A DNA stretch of 64,000 nt, taken from assembly GCF_000340435.2 (NCBI RefSeq), contig NZ_CP011883.2, positions 2,464,687 to 2,528,686 of the forward strand, in the 5' to 3' direction. A program made the position numbers and the translations under genes. This document shows, one piece after another, positions 30,324 through 41,719 of this stretch. Under the pieces are notes generated by a model. It was not told where the DNA came from and did no database searches. It saw only the letters and a list, made by a program, of their open reading frames with translations. Position 1 is the first letter of the stretch. Every line of letters begins with the position of its first letter. Source of the DNA: Mycobacterium haemophilum DSM 44634. Lineage in GTDB: Bacteria > Actinomycetota > Actinomycetes > Mycobacteriales > Mycobacteriaceae.

Positions 30324-32060
30324 CTACTCGGCGTGACGCCGGTTCCACCACCATCGGTCGATACGCCGGAGAAGCGCGAACGGCGCAGGATCCCGGAAGT
30401 CGATGTGCAGCCGATGGCTAGCGTGCGGAGCGGCGACGCCGATGATTTCGTGGGCCGCCAGATAACCGGAGGTGGCCGCCCTCTCCATGGTCGGAACAAA
30501 CAAGTTCAAGTCCGGTGAATAGATCGCTTCACCGGCCAGAAAGAAGTTAGGCACTTCGGTGCGAATACCCGGAGATCGGCGGCGGGCGCCAGGCAGCGGA
30601 ATCGCAAGCGGCGAGAGATTTACCAGGCGTTTACCCTGCCAGGGCGCCGAAGCAAGATGCGGAGGCAGCTCGTTCGCCAAGCTATCGTATTCGGCCGCAC
30701 TCAGATGTTTCAGCTCATAATCGATCTGCCAGCCCAGGACGTGGGACCGATCGAGGCCGCACTGCGCCAGGCACTCGGTCAAAATCTCATCTGGCGTACA
30801 TTCACTTACCGGCCGCTGGAAAACTGGACCGGGCTTATCCACGTCACTCCACGTTATCGACAGAACGTAGCGGGTTCCCTCCGGCAGGCTGACATCCTTC
30901 CAGAAGCCTTCTCCCTGCAGAACGGAGATCAGGGCCCACTCGCTCTCAAAATACGTGCCGACGACTCCCGGGCGGATAAACGAGGGCCACGTCGGGGGGA
31001 TGTCGTGCAAAAAGCATTGAATGCCGTTCGACCACTCAAGCGCAATGGCATGCTGCTGCGCGAGATGCGGAAGATGTTGCTTGACGTGATCTGGTTTGGC
31101 CATCTCCCGCAGCGTCAGGTAGGGCAAGGCGAGAATGGCATAGTCGCAAGCGAACCGGCGGCCATCAGTTGATAGCAATGCGGTGATCCGACCGTCCTCG
31201 AACTCGAGATCCGAAACGCGCGTGTTGAACTGAATATCGACGCCGAGGTTTTGGAGCTGACGAATCCAGGGATCGACCATGCGCTCACTCGTCGGTCCAT
31301 TCATCATCATGATGGAGTGCGCTTTGGCGCCGTTCAGTGCTGGTGGGTTACCGGTATAGTGAAACAGCCCCTTGAGAATAACGGGAGCAATCGCGGCCGC
31401 TTCCGCGTTCGGTCGGGCCGCGACGAAAATGCGCGGTAGGGCCGAGAAGTACATCTGCACGTCGGGAGACTTGCGGCTTAGGTGCAAATAGTCTGCATAC
31501 GAGATATCTTCTAGCTCCGCGACGACTCGCTCTTTGCACATCCACAGCAGGCGCAGGTGAGCGTAGAGATAGCGGATGACGTCGGAAAGCGCCAGTCCCC
31601 GTTGGGTTAGACCAACGACCGCCAATACGCTCCGCGATGAAATCCGGCCAACTTGCACCAGCGGGTCGAAGGCTTTGCCGATGGCCCGCAGGAAGGTTGG
31701 CCGTCGGCGTTCCAGCGGAACGGGCGCGGCTGCTTTGCCCATCGAGCGGTCCTTGTATACGCGGACCGCCGTCACACCGACTAGGTTGTCGAGCACGGTC
31801 ATGCCGTTCTCGGTGGGTATGCGCGAGAACAACCTCAGCAGGGTCTGGTAGCTATCCGTGTAGACGCGCAAGCTGTGCTCGGTCGGGTGACCGTCGGCAA
31901 GGCGGACACTCTTGGCTTTGCCCCCGGCTTCGGGTGCCGCTTCGCATAAAGTGACCCGCAGTCCGGCCTCGGCCAGCAGCATGGCGGCAGCCATACCCGC
32001 GATTCCAGCTCCGGCAATAACAACACGGGTTTCGGCGGGCATCGACTGTTTCATATTCAT
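30324..32060 (-). CDS. FAD-dependent amine-oxidase/phytoene-desaturase-like oxidoreductase
   Basis: A 578-aa flavoprotein. The dinucleotide-binding motif is [29 protein letters not shown] at residues about 12-40, followed by [13 protein letters not shown], the pattern of phytoene desaturase, hydroxysqualene dehydroxylase and protoporphyrinogen-oxidase-like enzymes. A C-terminal FAD segment reads [28 protein letters not shown]. The substrate is probably hydrophobic, by family. It is co-directional with dop and divergent from the next membrane protein gene by 53 bp. I do not recall a gene here in H37Rv. A link to Pup biology is only positional. Confidence 0.85.
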   Translation of the reverse strand: MNMKQSMPAETRVVIAGAGIAGMAAAMLLAEAGLRVTLCEAAPEAGGKAKSVRLADGHPTEHSLRVYTDSYQTLLRLFSRIPTENGMTVLDNLVGVTAVRVYKDRSMGKAAAPVPLERRRPTFLRAIGKAFDPLVQVGRISSRSVLAVVGLTQRGLALSDVIRYLYAHLRLLWMCKERVVAELEDISYADYLHLSRKSPDVQMYFSALPRIFVAARPNAEAAAIAPVILKGLFHYTGNPPALNGAKAHSIMMMNGPTSERMVDPWIRQLQNLGVDIQFNTRVSDLEFEDGRITALLSTDGRRFACDYAILALPYLTLREMAKPDHVKQHLPHLAQQHAIALEWSNGIQCFLHDIPPTWPSFIRPGVVGTYFESEWALISVLQGEGFWKDVSLPEGTRYVLSITWSDVDKPGPVFQRPVSECTPDEILTECLAQCGLDRSHVLGWQIDYELKHLSAAEYDSLANELPPHLASAPWQGKRLVNLSPLAIPLPGARRRSPGIRTEVPNFFLAGEAIYSPDLNLFVPTMERAATSGYLAAHEIIGVAAPHASHRLHIDFRDPAPFALLRRIDRWWWNRRHAE

Positions 32061-32113
32061 ATAATCTCGAGTCCCGAATATACCGACTCCCGGCGCCGCT
32101 AGGGTGAGCGAGC

Positions 32114-33877
32114 ATGAAGCTTTCGCTTTGCCACCTACGAGGCCACCGAGTATCGGCGCGTGATGCGGCGGAAAGCTGGTTTTTGGAACGCGGCTTGCCG
32201 GCGGTGCTGACCCGCCGGGGCCGCTGGCGACGACTGTGGTCGCGGTCGGCCCCCATGATGGCGGCCTACGGAACTCTGCAAGCCTGCACGGTGCCGATCT
32301 TCCTCATCACCGACGGCCATGACGTCGATATCCAGGGTGAGCCAACAACCGCCGAATGGGTAATTTTGGCGATTCTCGGGATCACTCCCCTGCTGATGGT
32401 GGCCGTCGGCTGGCTGGTGTCCAGGTGGCCATCACACAGCCGGCAACGCGCGGCCACGGCGACCAGCGCGGCGGCGGTGGCGATACTCGTGACGATCGTC
32501 AAAAGCGAACGGGTCGCTGACCTGCCGTCGTCGGTCGTCGTGGTGTCCGCAATACCGATCCTGACCGCCAGCGGCTTAGGGTCCGTCCTGGGATGGGCGA
32601 TGCGTATGACGCTGTCGCACCTCGCGACAGTCGGCGCCCTGGCGGTCCGGGCCCTCCCCGTGGTGCTGCTGACCGCACTGGTGTTTTTCAACACCTACGT
32701 CTGGATTATGGCCGCGACAATCACCGGGGAGCGGCTATGGCTGGCGATCATGTTTCTGGCCGGCATCGCAAGCGCCTTCGTCGTCTCCGCCACCCTCGAC
32801 CGGGTCAAACCGATGCTGAAGTCGACCGCGGCGCTGCCGAGGGACGCCGAAAGGCTGGCGGACACGCCCTTCGCGGCGATGCCTGACGCCTCGCCCAGCC
32901 CCCCGCTGACCAGAGCCGAACGCCTCAACGTCGTCTTTGTCATGGCCACGTCCCAACTGGTGCAGATCGGGGTGGTGGCGGTGGTGACCGCCACCATCTA
33001 CCTCGGTCTCGGGCTGATCGTGCTGAGTCCAGCGCTGCTCAACGAATGGGCGCACACCGCTGTCAGCAGCGTGACACTGCTGGGCATGACGCTTCCGGCG
33101 CCGGGCTCTCTGATCCATATGTGCCTTTTCCTCGGCGCGTTGACGTTCATGTACATCAGCGCGCGTGCCGTCGGCGACACGGAATACCGCACGACATTCC
33201 TCGACCCGTTAATGGATGACTTACGCACCACCCTGATCGCGCGAAACCGGTATCGCGGCGAGCACCCCGATCGCTCGAACTTGTCCGGAAAGCGTTACGG
33301 CGAAGTGCTTCTCGTGACCCTAGGTGAGGCGGGGCCGCAGGCCACCGTCTACAACAGCTTCCCGCTCAACGACTGTCCTGCCGAGCTGTGGTCGGCGTTG
33401 GACGCTGCGGCCATCGCCGCCGAAAACGGTGCGGCCACGGCCCTGCTCAACGGTCCGCGCTATTGGCTGATGAACAGCATCGAAAAGGAGCCGCAAGGCC
33501 CACTGGTCACGAAGACCTTCGGCGGGATCGAGATGCTGCAGCAGGCCACGGTCTTGCTGTCCTCGATGAACCCCGCGCCGTACACCGTTAATCAGGTGAG
33601 CCGCAACACCGTCTTTGTTTTCCATGCCGGCGAGGAAATCTACGAACTGATCGATCCCGACGGACAGCGCTGGGTGATGCAGACGTGGAGCCAGGTCCGC
33701 GACCCTAACCTGTCAAGAGCCGACCTGCCCGGGCTGGGCGAACGGCTCACCCTGCCGGCAGGGTGGTCCTACCATCCCCGCGTGCTCACCAACGAGTTGC
33801 GTATCGACACCACGACCCGCGCGGCCCGCGTCCTGCAAGACGATCTCACCAACAGCTATTCGCTGGTGACCGCCTGA
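32114..33877 (+). CDS. Multi-pass membrane protein with soluble C-terminal domain (Rv2113-Rv2114-like)
   Basis: A 587-aa protein. Residues about 50-375 hold about eight hydrophobic helices (for example AEWVILAILGITPLLMVAVGW, LVQIGVVAVVTATIYLGLGL). Residues about 385-587 form a soluble domain with GEVLLVTLGEAGPQATVYNSF, FVFHAGEEIYELIDPDGQRWVMQTWSQ and GWSYHPRVLTNEL. In H37Rv I recall two adjacent genes (about 397 and 207 aa) at this site; here they are one continuous frame. The C-terminal domain resembles families acting on small organic molecules, but I cannot name a function. Confidence 0.82.
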   Translation: MKLSLCHLRGHRVSARDAAESWFLERGLPAVLTRRGRWRRLWSRSAPMMAAYGTLQACTVPIFLITDGHDVDIQGEPTTAEWVILAILGITPLLMVAVGWLVSRWPSHSRQRAATATSAAAVAILVTIVKSERVADLPSSVVVVSAIPILTASGLGSVLGWAMRMTLSHLATVGALAVRALPVVLLTALVFFNTYVWIMAATITGERLWLAIMFLAGIASAFVVSATLDRVKPMLKSTAALPRDAERLADTPFAAMPDASPSPPLTRAERLNVVFVMATSQLVQIGVVAVVTATIYLGLGLIVLSPALLNEWAHTAVSSVTLLGMTLPAPGSLIHMCLFLGALTFMYISARAVGDTEYRTTFLDPLMDDLRTTLIARNRYRGEHPDRSNLSGKRYGEVLLVTLGEAGPQATVYNSFPLNDCPAELWSALDAAAIAAENGAATALLNGPRYWLMNSIEKEPQGPLVTKTFGGIEMLQQATVLLSSMNPAPYTVNQVSRNTVFVFHAGEEIYELIDPDGQRWVMQTWSQVRDPNLSRADLPGLGERLTLPAGWSYHPRVLTNELRIDTTTRAARVLQDDLTNSYSLVTA

Positions 33878-33879
33878 CC

Positions 33880-35718
33880 CTACAGGTACTGGCCGAGGTT
33901 GGACTCAGTATCAATTGCCCGGCTGGCACTCGAGCTCTTGCCGGTAACCAAGGTGCGGATGTAGACGATCCGCTCGCCCTTCTTGCCCGAAATCCGCGCC
34001 CAGTCATCGGGGTTGGTGGTGTTGGGCAGATCCTCGTTCTCGGCGAACTCGTCAACGATCGAGTCGAGCAGGTGCTGAATCCGCAGCCCGGGTTGACCGG
34101 TCTCTAGCACCGACTTGATGGCGTTCTTCTTCGCCCGGTCGACGACGTTCTGGATCATCGCCCCGGAGTTGAAGTCCTTGAAGTACATGACTTCCTTGTC
34201 CCCGTTGGCGTAGGTGACTTCCAGGAACCGGTTGTCGTCGATCTCTGCGTACATCCGGTCGACAACCTTTTCGATCATGGCCTTGATGCACGCCGCACGG
34301 TCACCGTCGAACTCGGCGAGGTCGTCGGCGTGCACCGGCAGCGACTCGGTCAGGTACTTCGAGTAGATGTCTTGCGCCGCTTCGGCATCGGGCCGCTCAA
34401 TCTTGATCTTCACGTCGAGACGCCCGGGCCGCAGGATTGCGGGGTCGATCATGTCCTCGCGGTTGGAGGCGCCGATCACGATGACGTTCTCGAGGCCTTC
34501 CACCCCGTCGATCTCGCTGAGCAGCTGCGGGACGACGGTGGTCTCGACGTCCGAGGAGACCCCGGTGCCGCGGGTCCGGAAAATCGAGTCCATCTCGTCG
34601 AAGAACACAATCACCGGCGTTCCTTCCGACGCCTTCTCTCGCGCGCGCTGGAAGATCAGCCGGATGTGCCGTTCGGTCTCGCCGACGAACTTGTTCAGCA
34701 GTTCGGGGCCTTTGATGTTCAGGAAGTACGACTTGGCCTCGCGGGCGTCGTCGCCGCGGACCTCGGCCATCTTCTTAGCCAGCGAGTTGGCCACCGCCTT
34801 GGCGATCAGCGTCTTGCCGCAGCCAGGCGGGCCATAGAGCAGCACCCCTTTGGGCGGGCGCAGCGCGTACTCCCGATACAACTCCTTGTGCAGGAACGGC
34901 AGCTCCACGGCATCACGGATCTGCTCGATCTGGCGGGTCAGACCGCCGATGTCCTGGTAACTAACATCGGGTACCTCTTCTAGCACCAGGTCTTCAACTT
35001 CGGCCTTGGGGATACGTTCGAAGGCATAGCCGGCCTTGGTGTCGACCAGCAGCGAGTCGCCCGGGCGCAGCTTGCGCGGCCGGCTATCGTCGTTGAGGGC
35101 CCCATCGTCAAGGGGAAAGCCGTCCGGCAAATCCTCGGCAACCAGTGGCTCAGCCAGCCAAACGATGCGCTCCTCGTCGGCGTGACCGACGACCAGCGCG
35201 CGGTGACCGTCCGCCAAGATCTCCCGCAAGGTGGATACCTCGCCGACCGCCTCGAAGGTGCCGGCCTCGACGACCGTCAGGGCCTCGTTGAGCCGGACGG
35301 TCTGGCCCTTCCGCAGCGACGCGACCTCAATGTTGGGCGAGCACGTCAGCCGCATCTTGCGACCCGACGTGAACACGTCGACCGTTTCGTCGTCGTGGGC
35401 AGCCAGTAGCACGCCGTAGCCGCTGGGCGGCTGTCCTAGCCGGTCGACTTCCTCACGCAGCGCCAACAGTTGTTGGCGGGCTTCTTTAAGAGTTTCCATT
35501 AATTTGGAATTGCGGGCCGCAAGCGAGTCGATTCGAGCTTCGAGCTGATGCACATCGCGGGCAGAGCGGGCACTCCCATGCGGTCCAACCGCATGCTCGA
35601 GTTGCTCGCGCAACACCGCTGCCTCGCGTCGTAGTTGTTCCAATTCGGCAGCATCGCCGCTGGACATGTCCGTTTCACGAGGGGTACTGAATGCTTCAGA
35701 ACGCTCTGAGTCACCCAT
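33880..35718 (-). CDS. mpa: Mycobacterial proteasome ATPase Mpa (ARC)
   Basis: A 612-aa AAA+ unfoldase that recognises pupylated proteins and feeds them into the 20S core. It has an N-terminal coiled coil (about 20-95: [20 protein letters not shown]) that binds Pup, two OB folds, Walker [19 protein letters not shown], Walker [11 protein letters not shown], and the C-terminal GQYL tail with the penultimate tyrosine that docks on PrcA. The frame is open to 36249, but ATG 35716-35718 follows AAAGGAGC and begins the conserved [10 protein letters not shown]. Divergent from lppK; 35719-35935 must hold both promoters. Confidence 0.96.
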   Translation of the reverse strand: MGDSERSEAFSTPRETDMSSGDAAELEQLRREAAVLREQLEHAVGPHGSARSARDVHQLEARIDSLAARNSKLMETLKEARQQLLALREEVDRLGQPPSGYGVLLAAHDDETVDVFTSGRKMRLTCSPNIEVASLRKGQTVRLNEALTVVEAGTFEAVGEVSTLREILADGHRALVVGHADEERIVWLAEPLVAEDLPDGFPLDDGALNDDSRPRKLRPGDSLLVDTKAGYAFERIPKAEVEDLVLEEVPDVSYQDIGGLTRQIEQIRDAVELPFLHKELYREYALRPPKGVLLYGPPGCGKTLIAKAVANSLAKKMAEVRGDDAREAKSYFLNIKGPELLNKFVGETERHIRLIFQRAREKASEGTPVIVFFDEMDSIFRTRGTGVSSDVETTVVPQLLSEIDGVEGLENVIVIGASNREDMIDPAILRPGRLDVKIKIERPDAEAAQDIYSKYLTESLPVHADDLAEFDGDRAACIKAMIEKVVDRMYAEIDDNRFLEVTYANGDKEVMYFKDFNSGAMIQNVVDRAKKNAIKSVLETGQPGLRIQHLLDSIVDEFAENEDLPNTTNPDDWARISGKKGERIVYIRTLVTGKSSSASRAIDTESNLGQYL

Positions 35719-35935
35719 CTTGCGCTCCTTTCCCGCACCGAAATGGCACGGCGAATACTTCAACGCTACCGGCGATTGCGTCTTCGTGCGCGGAAGCGAA
35801 ATGCCGCCAAAAGCCGTGCCGACGGTAGCGTTGGTAATCTCTGCGCTGAGTCGGCCGATCGAAAGGGCAGCCGTGACTACAAAGTACCTCGCCACACGCG
35901 TCGCGGCACACGCTGTCGTCGGGGCGTAGTCCAGC

Positions 35936-36493
35936 GTGTCGCGCTGGACGCACCGAACCCTTTTCATCGCCGTGAGCGCTACCGCAGCCGGGGCGGTCCT
36001 CGGGTTCGCGGGATGTTCACACAGCGACTCCGGCACATCGTCGTCGGCTGTCCCAACGACTGCGCCGGGCATTTCGAGTCCACTTGCTCCGCCAGCTGCT
36101 GCCCTGCCGGCTCCGGAAGCCCTCACCGATGTGCTTAACCGGCTCGCCGACCCCAACGTTTCGGGCATCGACAAGGTGCCCCTCATCGAAGGCGCAACCC
36201 CCGACAGCGCTGCCACCTTGGACAGGTTCAGCAACGCATTGCGGGACAACGGCTACCTGCCCATGACCTTCGCGGCGAACAACATCGCAAGGTCGGACAA
36301 GAACCCGTCCGATGTCCTGGCCACCATCAGCGTCAACACCGCCCAAGCGAACAACGGCGTGTTCTCCTTCCCGATGGAGTTCACGCCCTGCCCACCCCCG
36401 CAGGAGGGCTGGCAGTTATCCAAGCGAACCGCGGAAATGCTGCTGGAGTTCGGGAACTCATCGGGCCTGACTAGCCCGGCGCCTCCGCGTTGA
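35936..36493 (+). CDS. lppK: Lipoprotein LppK
   Basis: A 185-aa putative lipoprotein. The signal peptide (residues 1-26, [18 protein letters not shown]) ends at a lipobox-like FAGC with the lipidated cysteine at about residue 27. The exported part begins with a Ser/Thr/Pro stretch and then has [25 protein letters not shown], a pattern I recall in several mycobacterial low-molecular-weight antigens. GTG start at 35936. Function unknown. Confidence 0.88.
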   Translation: MSRWTHRTLFIAVSATAAGAVLGFAGCSHSDSGTSSSAVPTTAPGISSPLAPPAAALPAPEALTDVLNRLADPNVSGIDKVPLIEGATPDSAATLDRFSNALRDNGYLPMTFAANNIARSDKNPSDVLATISVNTAQANNGVFSFPMEFTPCPPPQEGWQLSKRTAEMLLEFGNSSGLTSPAPPR

Positions 36494-36501
36494 CCCGCGG
36501 G

Positions 36502-37721
<1,220 letters not shown>

Positions 37722-37734
37722 TTAGGCTGCGGTC

Positions 37735-38595
37735 ATGACCGACCCGCCGGCGCTATCACCGTCGCGTGCCGCGGACTTCAAGCAGTGCCCGCTGCTGTAC
37801 CGGTTCCGAGCGATCGACCGGTTGCCTGAGGCATCGTCGGCCGCACAGCTCCGCGGCTCAGTGGTGCACGCCGCGCTGGAGCAGCTTTACAGCCTGCCCG
37901 CGCCGCGACGCGGCGCGGACACTGCGCGATCGCTCGTGGAGCCCGCGTGGGAGCAGATGATCGCCGCGGAGCCACACCTGGCCGGCGAGCTGGATCCCGA
38001 GCAGCGGACCCAATTGCTGGACGAGGCCCGCGCGTTGCTCTCCGGCTATTACCGGCTCGAAGACCCCACCCGCTTCAACCCGCAAAGCTGCGAACAGCGT
38101 GTAGAGGTCGAACTGGCCGACGGCACCTTGCTGCGCGGCTTTATCGACCGGATCGACGTCGCCGCCACCGGCGAGCTACGGGTGGTGGACTACAAGACCG
38201 GCAAGGCCCCGTCGGCCGCGCGAGCACTGGCCGAGTTCAAGGCGATGTTCCAAATGAAGTTTTACGCGGTGGCGCTGCTGCGTTCACGCGGTGTGCTGCC
38301 CGCCCGGCTGCGGCTCATCTACCTGGCCGACGGCCAGCTGCTGGACTACGCGCCGGACCGTGACGAGCTGTTGCGCTTCGAAAAGACGTTGATGGCGATC
38401 TGGCGCGCGATCCAATCCGCTGGTGAAACGGGCGATTTCCGTCCCAATCCGTCGCGGCTATGCGAATGGTGTCCGCACCAGGATCGTTGTCCGGCTTTCG
38501 GGGGGACGCCGCCGCCCTACCCCGGATGGCCGTCTCTGGTGCCGATGCGGACCCCTACTCGAGTGGCGACATCTCCTGCAGCATCGTGGGAATGA
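37735..38595 (+). CDS. RecB/Cas4-like PD-(D/E)XK nuclease with Fe-S cysteines (Rv2119)
   Basis: A 286-aa nuclease-family protein. The core motif is LRGFIDRIDV...LRVVDYKTGKAP, giving the D-x-(D/E)-x-K catalytic arrangement. A first cysteine in FKQCPLLYRFR near residue 18 and three near the end (CEWCPHQDRCPAF) match the four-cysteine iron-sulfur clasp of AddB/Cas4-type exonucleases. No helicase domain is present. It probably works in DNA repair, though in vivo data are unknown to me. Its last 41 bp overlap the convergent disulfide-reductase gene. Confidence 0.87.
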   Translation: MTDPPALSPSRAADFKQCPLLYRFRAIDRLPEASSAAQLRGSVVHAALEQLYSLPAPRRGADTARSLVEPAWEQMIAAEPHLAGELDPEQRTQLLDEARALLSGYYRLEDPTRFNPQSCEQRVEVELADGTLLRGFIDRIDVAATGELRVVDYKTGKAPSAARALAEFKAMFQMKFYAVALLRSRGVLPARLRLIYLADGQLLDYAPDRDELLRFEKTLMAIWRAIQSAGETGDFRPNPSRLCEWCPHQDRCPAFGGTPPPYPGWPSLVPMRTPTRVATSPAASWE

Positions 38596-39958
38596 GCTCG
38601 CTGACCGTGGGATGAATATGCATCGTGCGCGACAGCGTGGTGTAGGGCGCTTTGGCTGACATGACGTCCAGAATGGCGTGAATCGCTTCGTCGCCGCCGA
38701 CTCCAAAGATGGCTGCTCCCAGGATCTGGTGGGTGTCGGCGTCGACCACCACCTTCATGAAGCCTTGCGTCTCACCTTTTTCCACCGCTCGGCCCACCCT
38801 AGTCATTGGCCGCTTGCCGACCAGCGCCTTGCGGCCCGATGCGCGGACCTGGTCGACGGTCATGCCGGCGCGCCCCAGCGGGGGGTCGATATACAGCGCA
38901 TAGGTGGTGATGCGGTCACTCACTTTGCGAGGGGTCCCGAGCGAATCACTGTCGAGCAAGTTGGCGGCAACAATCTCGTAATCGTTGTACGAAGTGTGGG
39001 TGAAAGCGCCCTTGCCGTTGCAGTCGCCCAGCGCCCAAATATGGTCCACGTTGGTCTTGAGTTGGTCGTCGACCACGATGTAGCCGCGGGCGTCGGTATG
39101 CACACCAGCGGCATCAAGACCCAGGTCGTCGGTGTTGGGCCGCCGTCCCACGGCCACCAGTAGATGGCTGCCCTGAATCGGGGCGACGCCAGCGCTGGGT
39201 GTGAGCTCAAATCCTCCGGAATCACTGTCGCGCTTACCGATCCGCATGTCGTTAGCGCCGACGACAACGTGGATGCCTTCGGCTTCCAAGATCTCTTTGA
39301 TGGCCGCAGAGACGTCCTCGTCTTCGCGGAAGGCCAGTCGTGGGCCCCTCTCGACAACGGTCACCCGGGCCCCGAAGCGGCGGTACATCTGCGCAAACTC
39401 CAACGCGATGTAACTGCCGCCGACGATCACGAGATGTTCTGGCAGCGTGTCGAGTTCGAGGATGGACACGTTGGTAAGGAATTCGACCTCGCGCAGCCCC
39501 GGGATGTCCGGCACCACCGCACGGCCACCGACGTTGAGGAAGACCCGGTCGGCGTGCAGCAGGGCTTCACCGTCCTGCAAGCCGACGCGCAGAGTATGCG
39601 GATCCTGGAAACGAGCGTGACCACGAAAGACAGTGCAGCCGTCCATGCTGGCTAGCCAAGTTTCGACACCCTCGCGGTCCTTACACATGATGTCGTCTTT
39701 GCGCGCCTTGACTTTCGCCATGTCCACACTGACTGGCCCGGTACCGATGCCGTATTCGGCTCCGCGGCGGGCCAATTGCGCGGCATGCGCGCTAGCTACC
39801 AGCGTCTTGGTTGGGATGCATCCGGTGTTGACGCAGGTGCCGCCGATGAGTTTGCGCTCCACAATCGCCACGCGCTGTCCGGCAGCCGTCAGCCGACCCG
39901 CCAGAGCCGGCCCAGCCTGGCCGGCGCCGACGATCACCGCATCGAAATGCTTACTCAC
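38555..39958 (-). CDS. FAD pyridine-nucleotide disulfide oxidoreductase, mercuric-reductase/Lpd-like
   Basis: A 467-aa flavoprotein. FAD motif DAVIVGAGQAGPALAGRL, redox-active disulfide GGTCVNTGCIPTKT (C-x4-C), NAD(P)H motif LVIVGGSYIALEFAQMY, second FAD motif IWALGDCNGKGAFTHTSYND, and the dimer-interface signature HIHPTVSELIPTM that supplies the catalytic His-Glu pair. There is no N-terminal heavy-metal domain and no C-terminal vicinal cysteines, so mercury reduction is unlikely. It overlaps the DUF4126 gene by 4 bp, forming a two-gene operon. I do not recall it at this site in H37Rv. Confidence 0.88.
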   Translation of the reverse strand: MSKHFDAVIVGAGQAGPALAGRLTAAGQRVAIVERKLIGGTCVNTGCIPTKTLVASAHAAQLARRGAEYGIGTGPVSVDMAKVKARKDDIMCKDREGVETWLASMDGCTVFRGHARFQDPHTLRVGLQDGEALLHADRVFLNVGGRAVVPDIPGLREVEFLTNVSILELDTLPEHLVIVGGSYIALEFAQMYRRFGARVTVVERGPRLAFREDEDVSAAIKEILEAEGIHVVVGANDMRIGKRDSDSGGFELTPSAGVAPIQGSHLLVAVGRRPNTDDLGLDAAGVHTDARGYIVVDDQLKTNVDHIWALGDCNGKGAFTHTSYNDYEIVAANLLDSDSLGTPRKVSDRITTYALYIDPPLGRAGMTVDQVRASGRKALVGKRPMTRVGRAVEKGETQGFMKVVVDADTHQILGAAIFGVGGDEAIHAILDVMSAKAPYTTLSRTMHIHPTVSELIPTMLQEMSPLE

Positions 39959-40437
39959 AGAGAACCCGTGAGCGCGACGATTGCGAACCCGCCCAAGACC
40001 GCGACCGCATCCTCCAGCAGCGCGATCGGCAGGTCCTGTCCACCGCGGGCAGTCACCAGCCGACTACGCGCCTGATAACCGCCCAGGGTCCCGAGCACCG
40101 CGCCGACGAGGCCGGCACCAAGCGCGGTCCACAAATAGCCCCACGCGGTACCGATTACGGCGCCGGCAAACGCGCCCGTCATGATTCGGACAGCGAACGC
40201 CGGCGGCGCGGTGCGAGGCGGTGTCTTGGGAAGCTTGTCGTTGACCAGTTCTGCGACCGCAAGAACGGTGAAGACCACGACAGTGATGAGATTGCCTACC
40301 CAATTCGCCCATGTGCCATGCAGGTTGATCCAGCCGAATAGAGCCGCCCAGGAAACCACCGCGGGAGCCGTCAGGGAACGCAACCCGGCGATAACGCCAA
40401 TCAAAAGAGCCAGCAGAAGAACAAGGTAATGCGTCAC
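39955..40437 (-). CDS. DUF4126 family membrane protein (Rv2120c)
   Basis: A 160-aa protein with about four hydrophobic segments (YLVLLLALLIGVIAGLRSL, WVGNLITVVVFTVLAVAELV, IMTGAFAGAVIGTAWGYLWT, AVLGGFAIVALTG). The RSLTAPAVVSWAA motif near residue 20 is typical of DUF4126. It lies first in a coupled pair with the disulfide reductase. A membrane partner for the flavoprotein is conceivable. Confidence 0.85.
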   Translation of the reverse strand: MTHYLVLLLALLIGVIAGLRSLTAPAVVSWAALFGWINLHGTWANWVGNLITVVVFTVLAVAELVNDKLPKTPPRTAPPAFAVRIMTGAFAGAVIGTAWGYLWTALGAGLVGAVLGTLGGYQARSRLVTARGGQDLPIALLEDAVAVLGGFAIVALTGSL

Positions 40438-40494
40438 GGAGACCCTCCTGTCAAGGACGCTAACACAGCGAAGTCTCCGATACGCGCCGGCTGA

Positions 40495-41364
40495 TCAGAA
40501 TCGGCAGAACCTAATGTCGGAAGCCAGAATCGCTTTGGCTCCGATAGCGGCAAGCTGGTCCATGAGCTCGTTGATGTCGCGGCGGGGCACCAGCGCGCGA
40601 ATTGCGACCCAGCCCGGCTCGGCTAGTGGAGCGATGGTCGGCGACTCCAGTCCCGGCGTGATCGAGGTGGCTTTGTCTAGTACCGAGCGCGGGCAGTCGT
40701 AGTCCAGCATCAGATACTGCTGACCAAACACCACCCCTTGGATCCGAGCGACCAGTTGATCGCGCGCCGCGACGGTCTCGCGGTGATCGTGGCTGCCCCG
40801 ATCGCCGCGCTCGATCAGCACCGCCTCCGAATCACACAGCGGGTCGCCAAAGGCCACCAGATCATGCAGGCTCAGGGTGCGTCCGGATCCGACCACGTCG
40901 GCGATGGCGTCGGCCACCCCAAGCTGCACCGAGATCTCTACGGCGCCGTCAAGTCCGATGACGGTTGCTTCAATGCCCTTGGCGGCCAGGTCCTTTCGAA
41001 CCAAGTTCGGGTAGGCGGTGGCGATCCTTTTTCCGACCAGATCCGACGTCGTCCAGTCACATCCGGCAGGGCCGGCGTAACGGAAGCTGGACGATCCGAA
41101 ACCCAGCGCCAGGCGTTCGCGCACCGACGCATCCGAATCGCGCACCAGGTCTCGTCCGGTAATGCCGAAGTCGAGGTCTCCGGAACCGACATAGATGGCA
41201 ATGTCTTTGGGCCGCAGAAAGAAGAACTCGACGCGGTTGACGGGGTCGACGACGGTAAGGTCTTTGGGATCAGTGCGTCGCCGGTAGCCGGCCTCCGAGA
41301 GGATCTCGGTGGCCGGCTCGCTTAGCGCACCTTTGTTAGGAACGGCGACCCGCAGCATGCTCAT
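40495..41364 (-). CDS. hisG: ATP phosphoribosyltransferase, long form
   Basis: First enzyme of histidine synthesis; joins ATP and PRPP. A 289-aa long-form HisG with the catalytic part about 1-210 and the C-terminal ACT-like domain that binds histidine for feedback inhibition ([22 protein letters not shown]). Signatures are [15 protein letters not shown] at the start and [16 protein letters not shown] for PRPP binding. ATG 41364 overlaps the hisE stop as ATGA; ATG 41358 just after it matches the usual [10 protein letters not shown] start. Confidence 0.95.
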   Translation of the reverse strand: MSMLRVAVPNKGALSEPATEILSEAGYRRRTDPKDLTVVDPVNRVEFFFLRPKDIAIYVGSGDLDFGITGRDLVRDSDASVRERLALGFGSSSFRYAGPAGCDWTTSDLVGKRIATAYPNLVRKDLAAKGIEATVIGLDGAVEISVQLGVADAIADVVGSGRTLSLHDLVAFGDPLCDSEAVLIERGDRGSHDHRETVAARDQLVARIQGVVFGQQYLMLDYDCPRSVLDKATSITPGLESPTIAPLAEPGWVAIRALVPRRDINELMDQLAAIGAKAILASDIRFCRF

Positions 41365-41642
41365 AGCTTCCGATAGACGTCATCGAGCGACAGCCCGCGC
41401 GAGATCATCAGCACCTGAGTCCAATACAGCAACTGGCTAATCTCTTCGGCCAACGCGTCGTTAGGTTCATGTTCGGCGGCTAACCACACTTCGCCGGCCT
41501 CCTCCAGGATCTTTTTGCCCAGTGCATGTATCCCACCGTCCAGGGCCGCCACTGTGGCGCTGCCGGCCGGTCGGGTATGGGCACGTTCGTCGAGTTCGGC
41601 GAACAGATCCTCGAAGGTCTTCACGGCCAGCGATTGTTTCAC
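41361..41642 (-). CDS. hisE: Phosphoribosyl-ATP pyrophosphatase
   Basis: A 93-aa MazG-like enzyme for the second step of histidine synthesis, hydrolysing PR-ATP to PR-AMP. The motif [31 protein letters not shown] carries the acidic Mg-binding residues (E-E-x-x-E...E-x-x-x). It lies before hisG with ATGA coupling and divergent from PPE37, so the iron-box region lies immediately upstream of its own start. Confidence 0.95.
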   Translation of the reverse strand: MKQSLAVKTFEDLFAELDERAHTRPAGSATVAALDGGIHALGKKILEEAGEVWLAAEHEPNDALAEEISQLLYWTQVLMISRGLSLDDVYRKL

Positions 41643-41684
41643 GTGCCGACCGGCAAAGTCACGGCGGTTTCGCCCGGCCAGCGC

Positions 41685-41719
41685 ATTAGGGCACCCTAAT
41701 GTAGGGTAGCCTAACCTGT
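41685..41719 (+). promoter_or_regulatory. Two overlapping iron-box-like sites (IdeR) before PPE37
   Basis: Compared with the IdeR consensus TTAGGTTAGGCTAACCTAA, the segment at 41701-41719 (GTAGGGTAGCCTAACCTGT) matches at 14 of 19 positions by my count. The adjoining 41686-41704 (TTAGGGCACCCTAATGTAG) matches at 12 and contains the dyad TTAGGG..CCCTAA. Together they lie 32-65 bp before the PPE37 start. H37Rv PPE37 is strongly iron-repressed. The site could also affect the divergent hisE-hisG pair. Confidence 0.72.

Noticed and set aside
30281..30499. A longer N-terminus for Dop
   Set aside because: The extra residues overlap the FAD oxidoreductase gene and precede the conserved [10 protein letters not shown] start.
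23311..35718. Pup-proteasome gene set as a novel system
   Set aside because: Pup, Dop, PafA, Mpa and the 20S core are well described in actinobacteria; only the added FAD gene is unusual.
38555..39958. Mercury resistance (merA)
   Set aside because: The protein lacks the N-terminal metal domain and C-terminal vicinal cysteines, and there are no merR/T/P genes around it.
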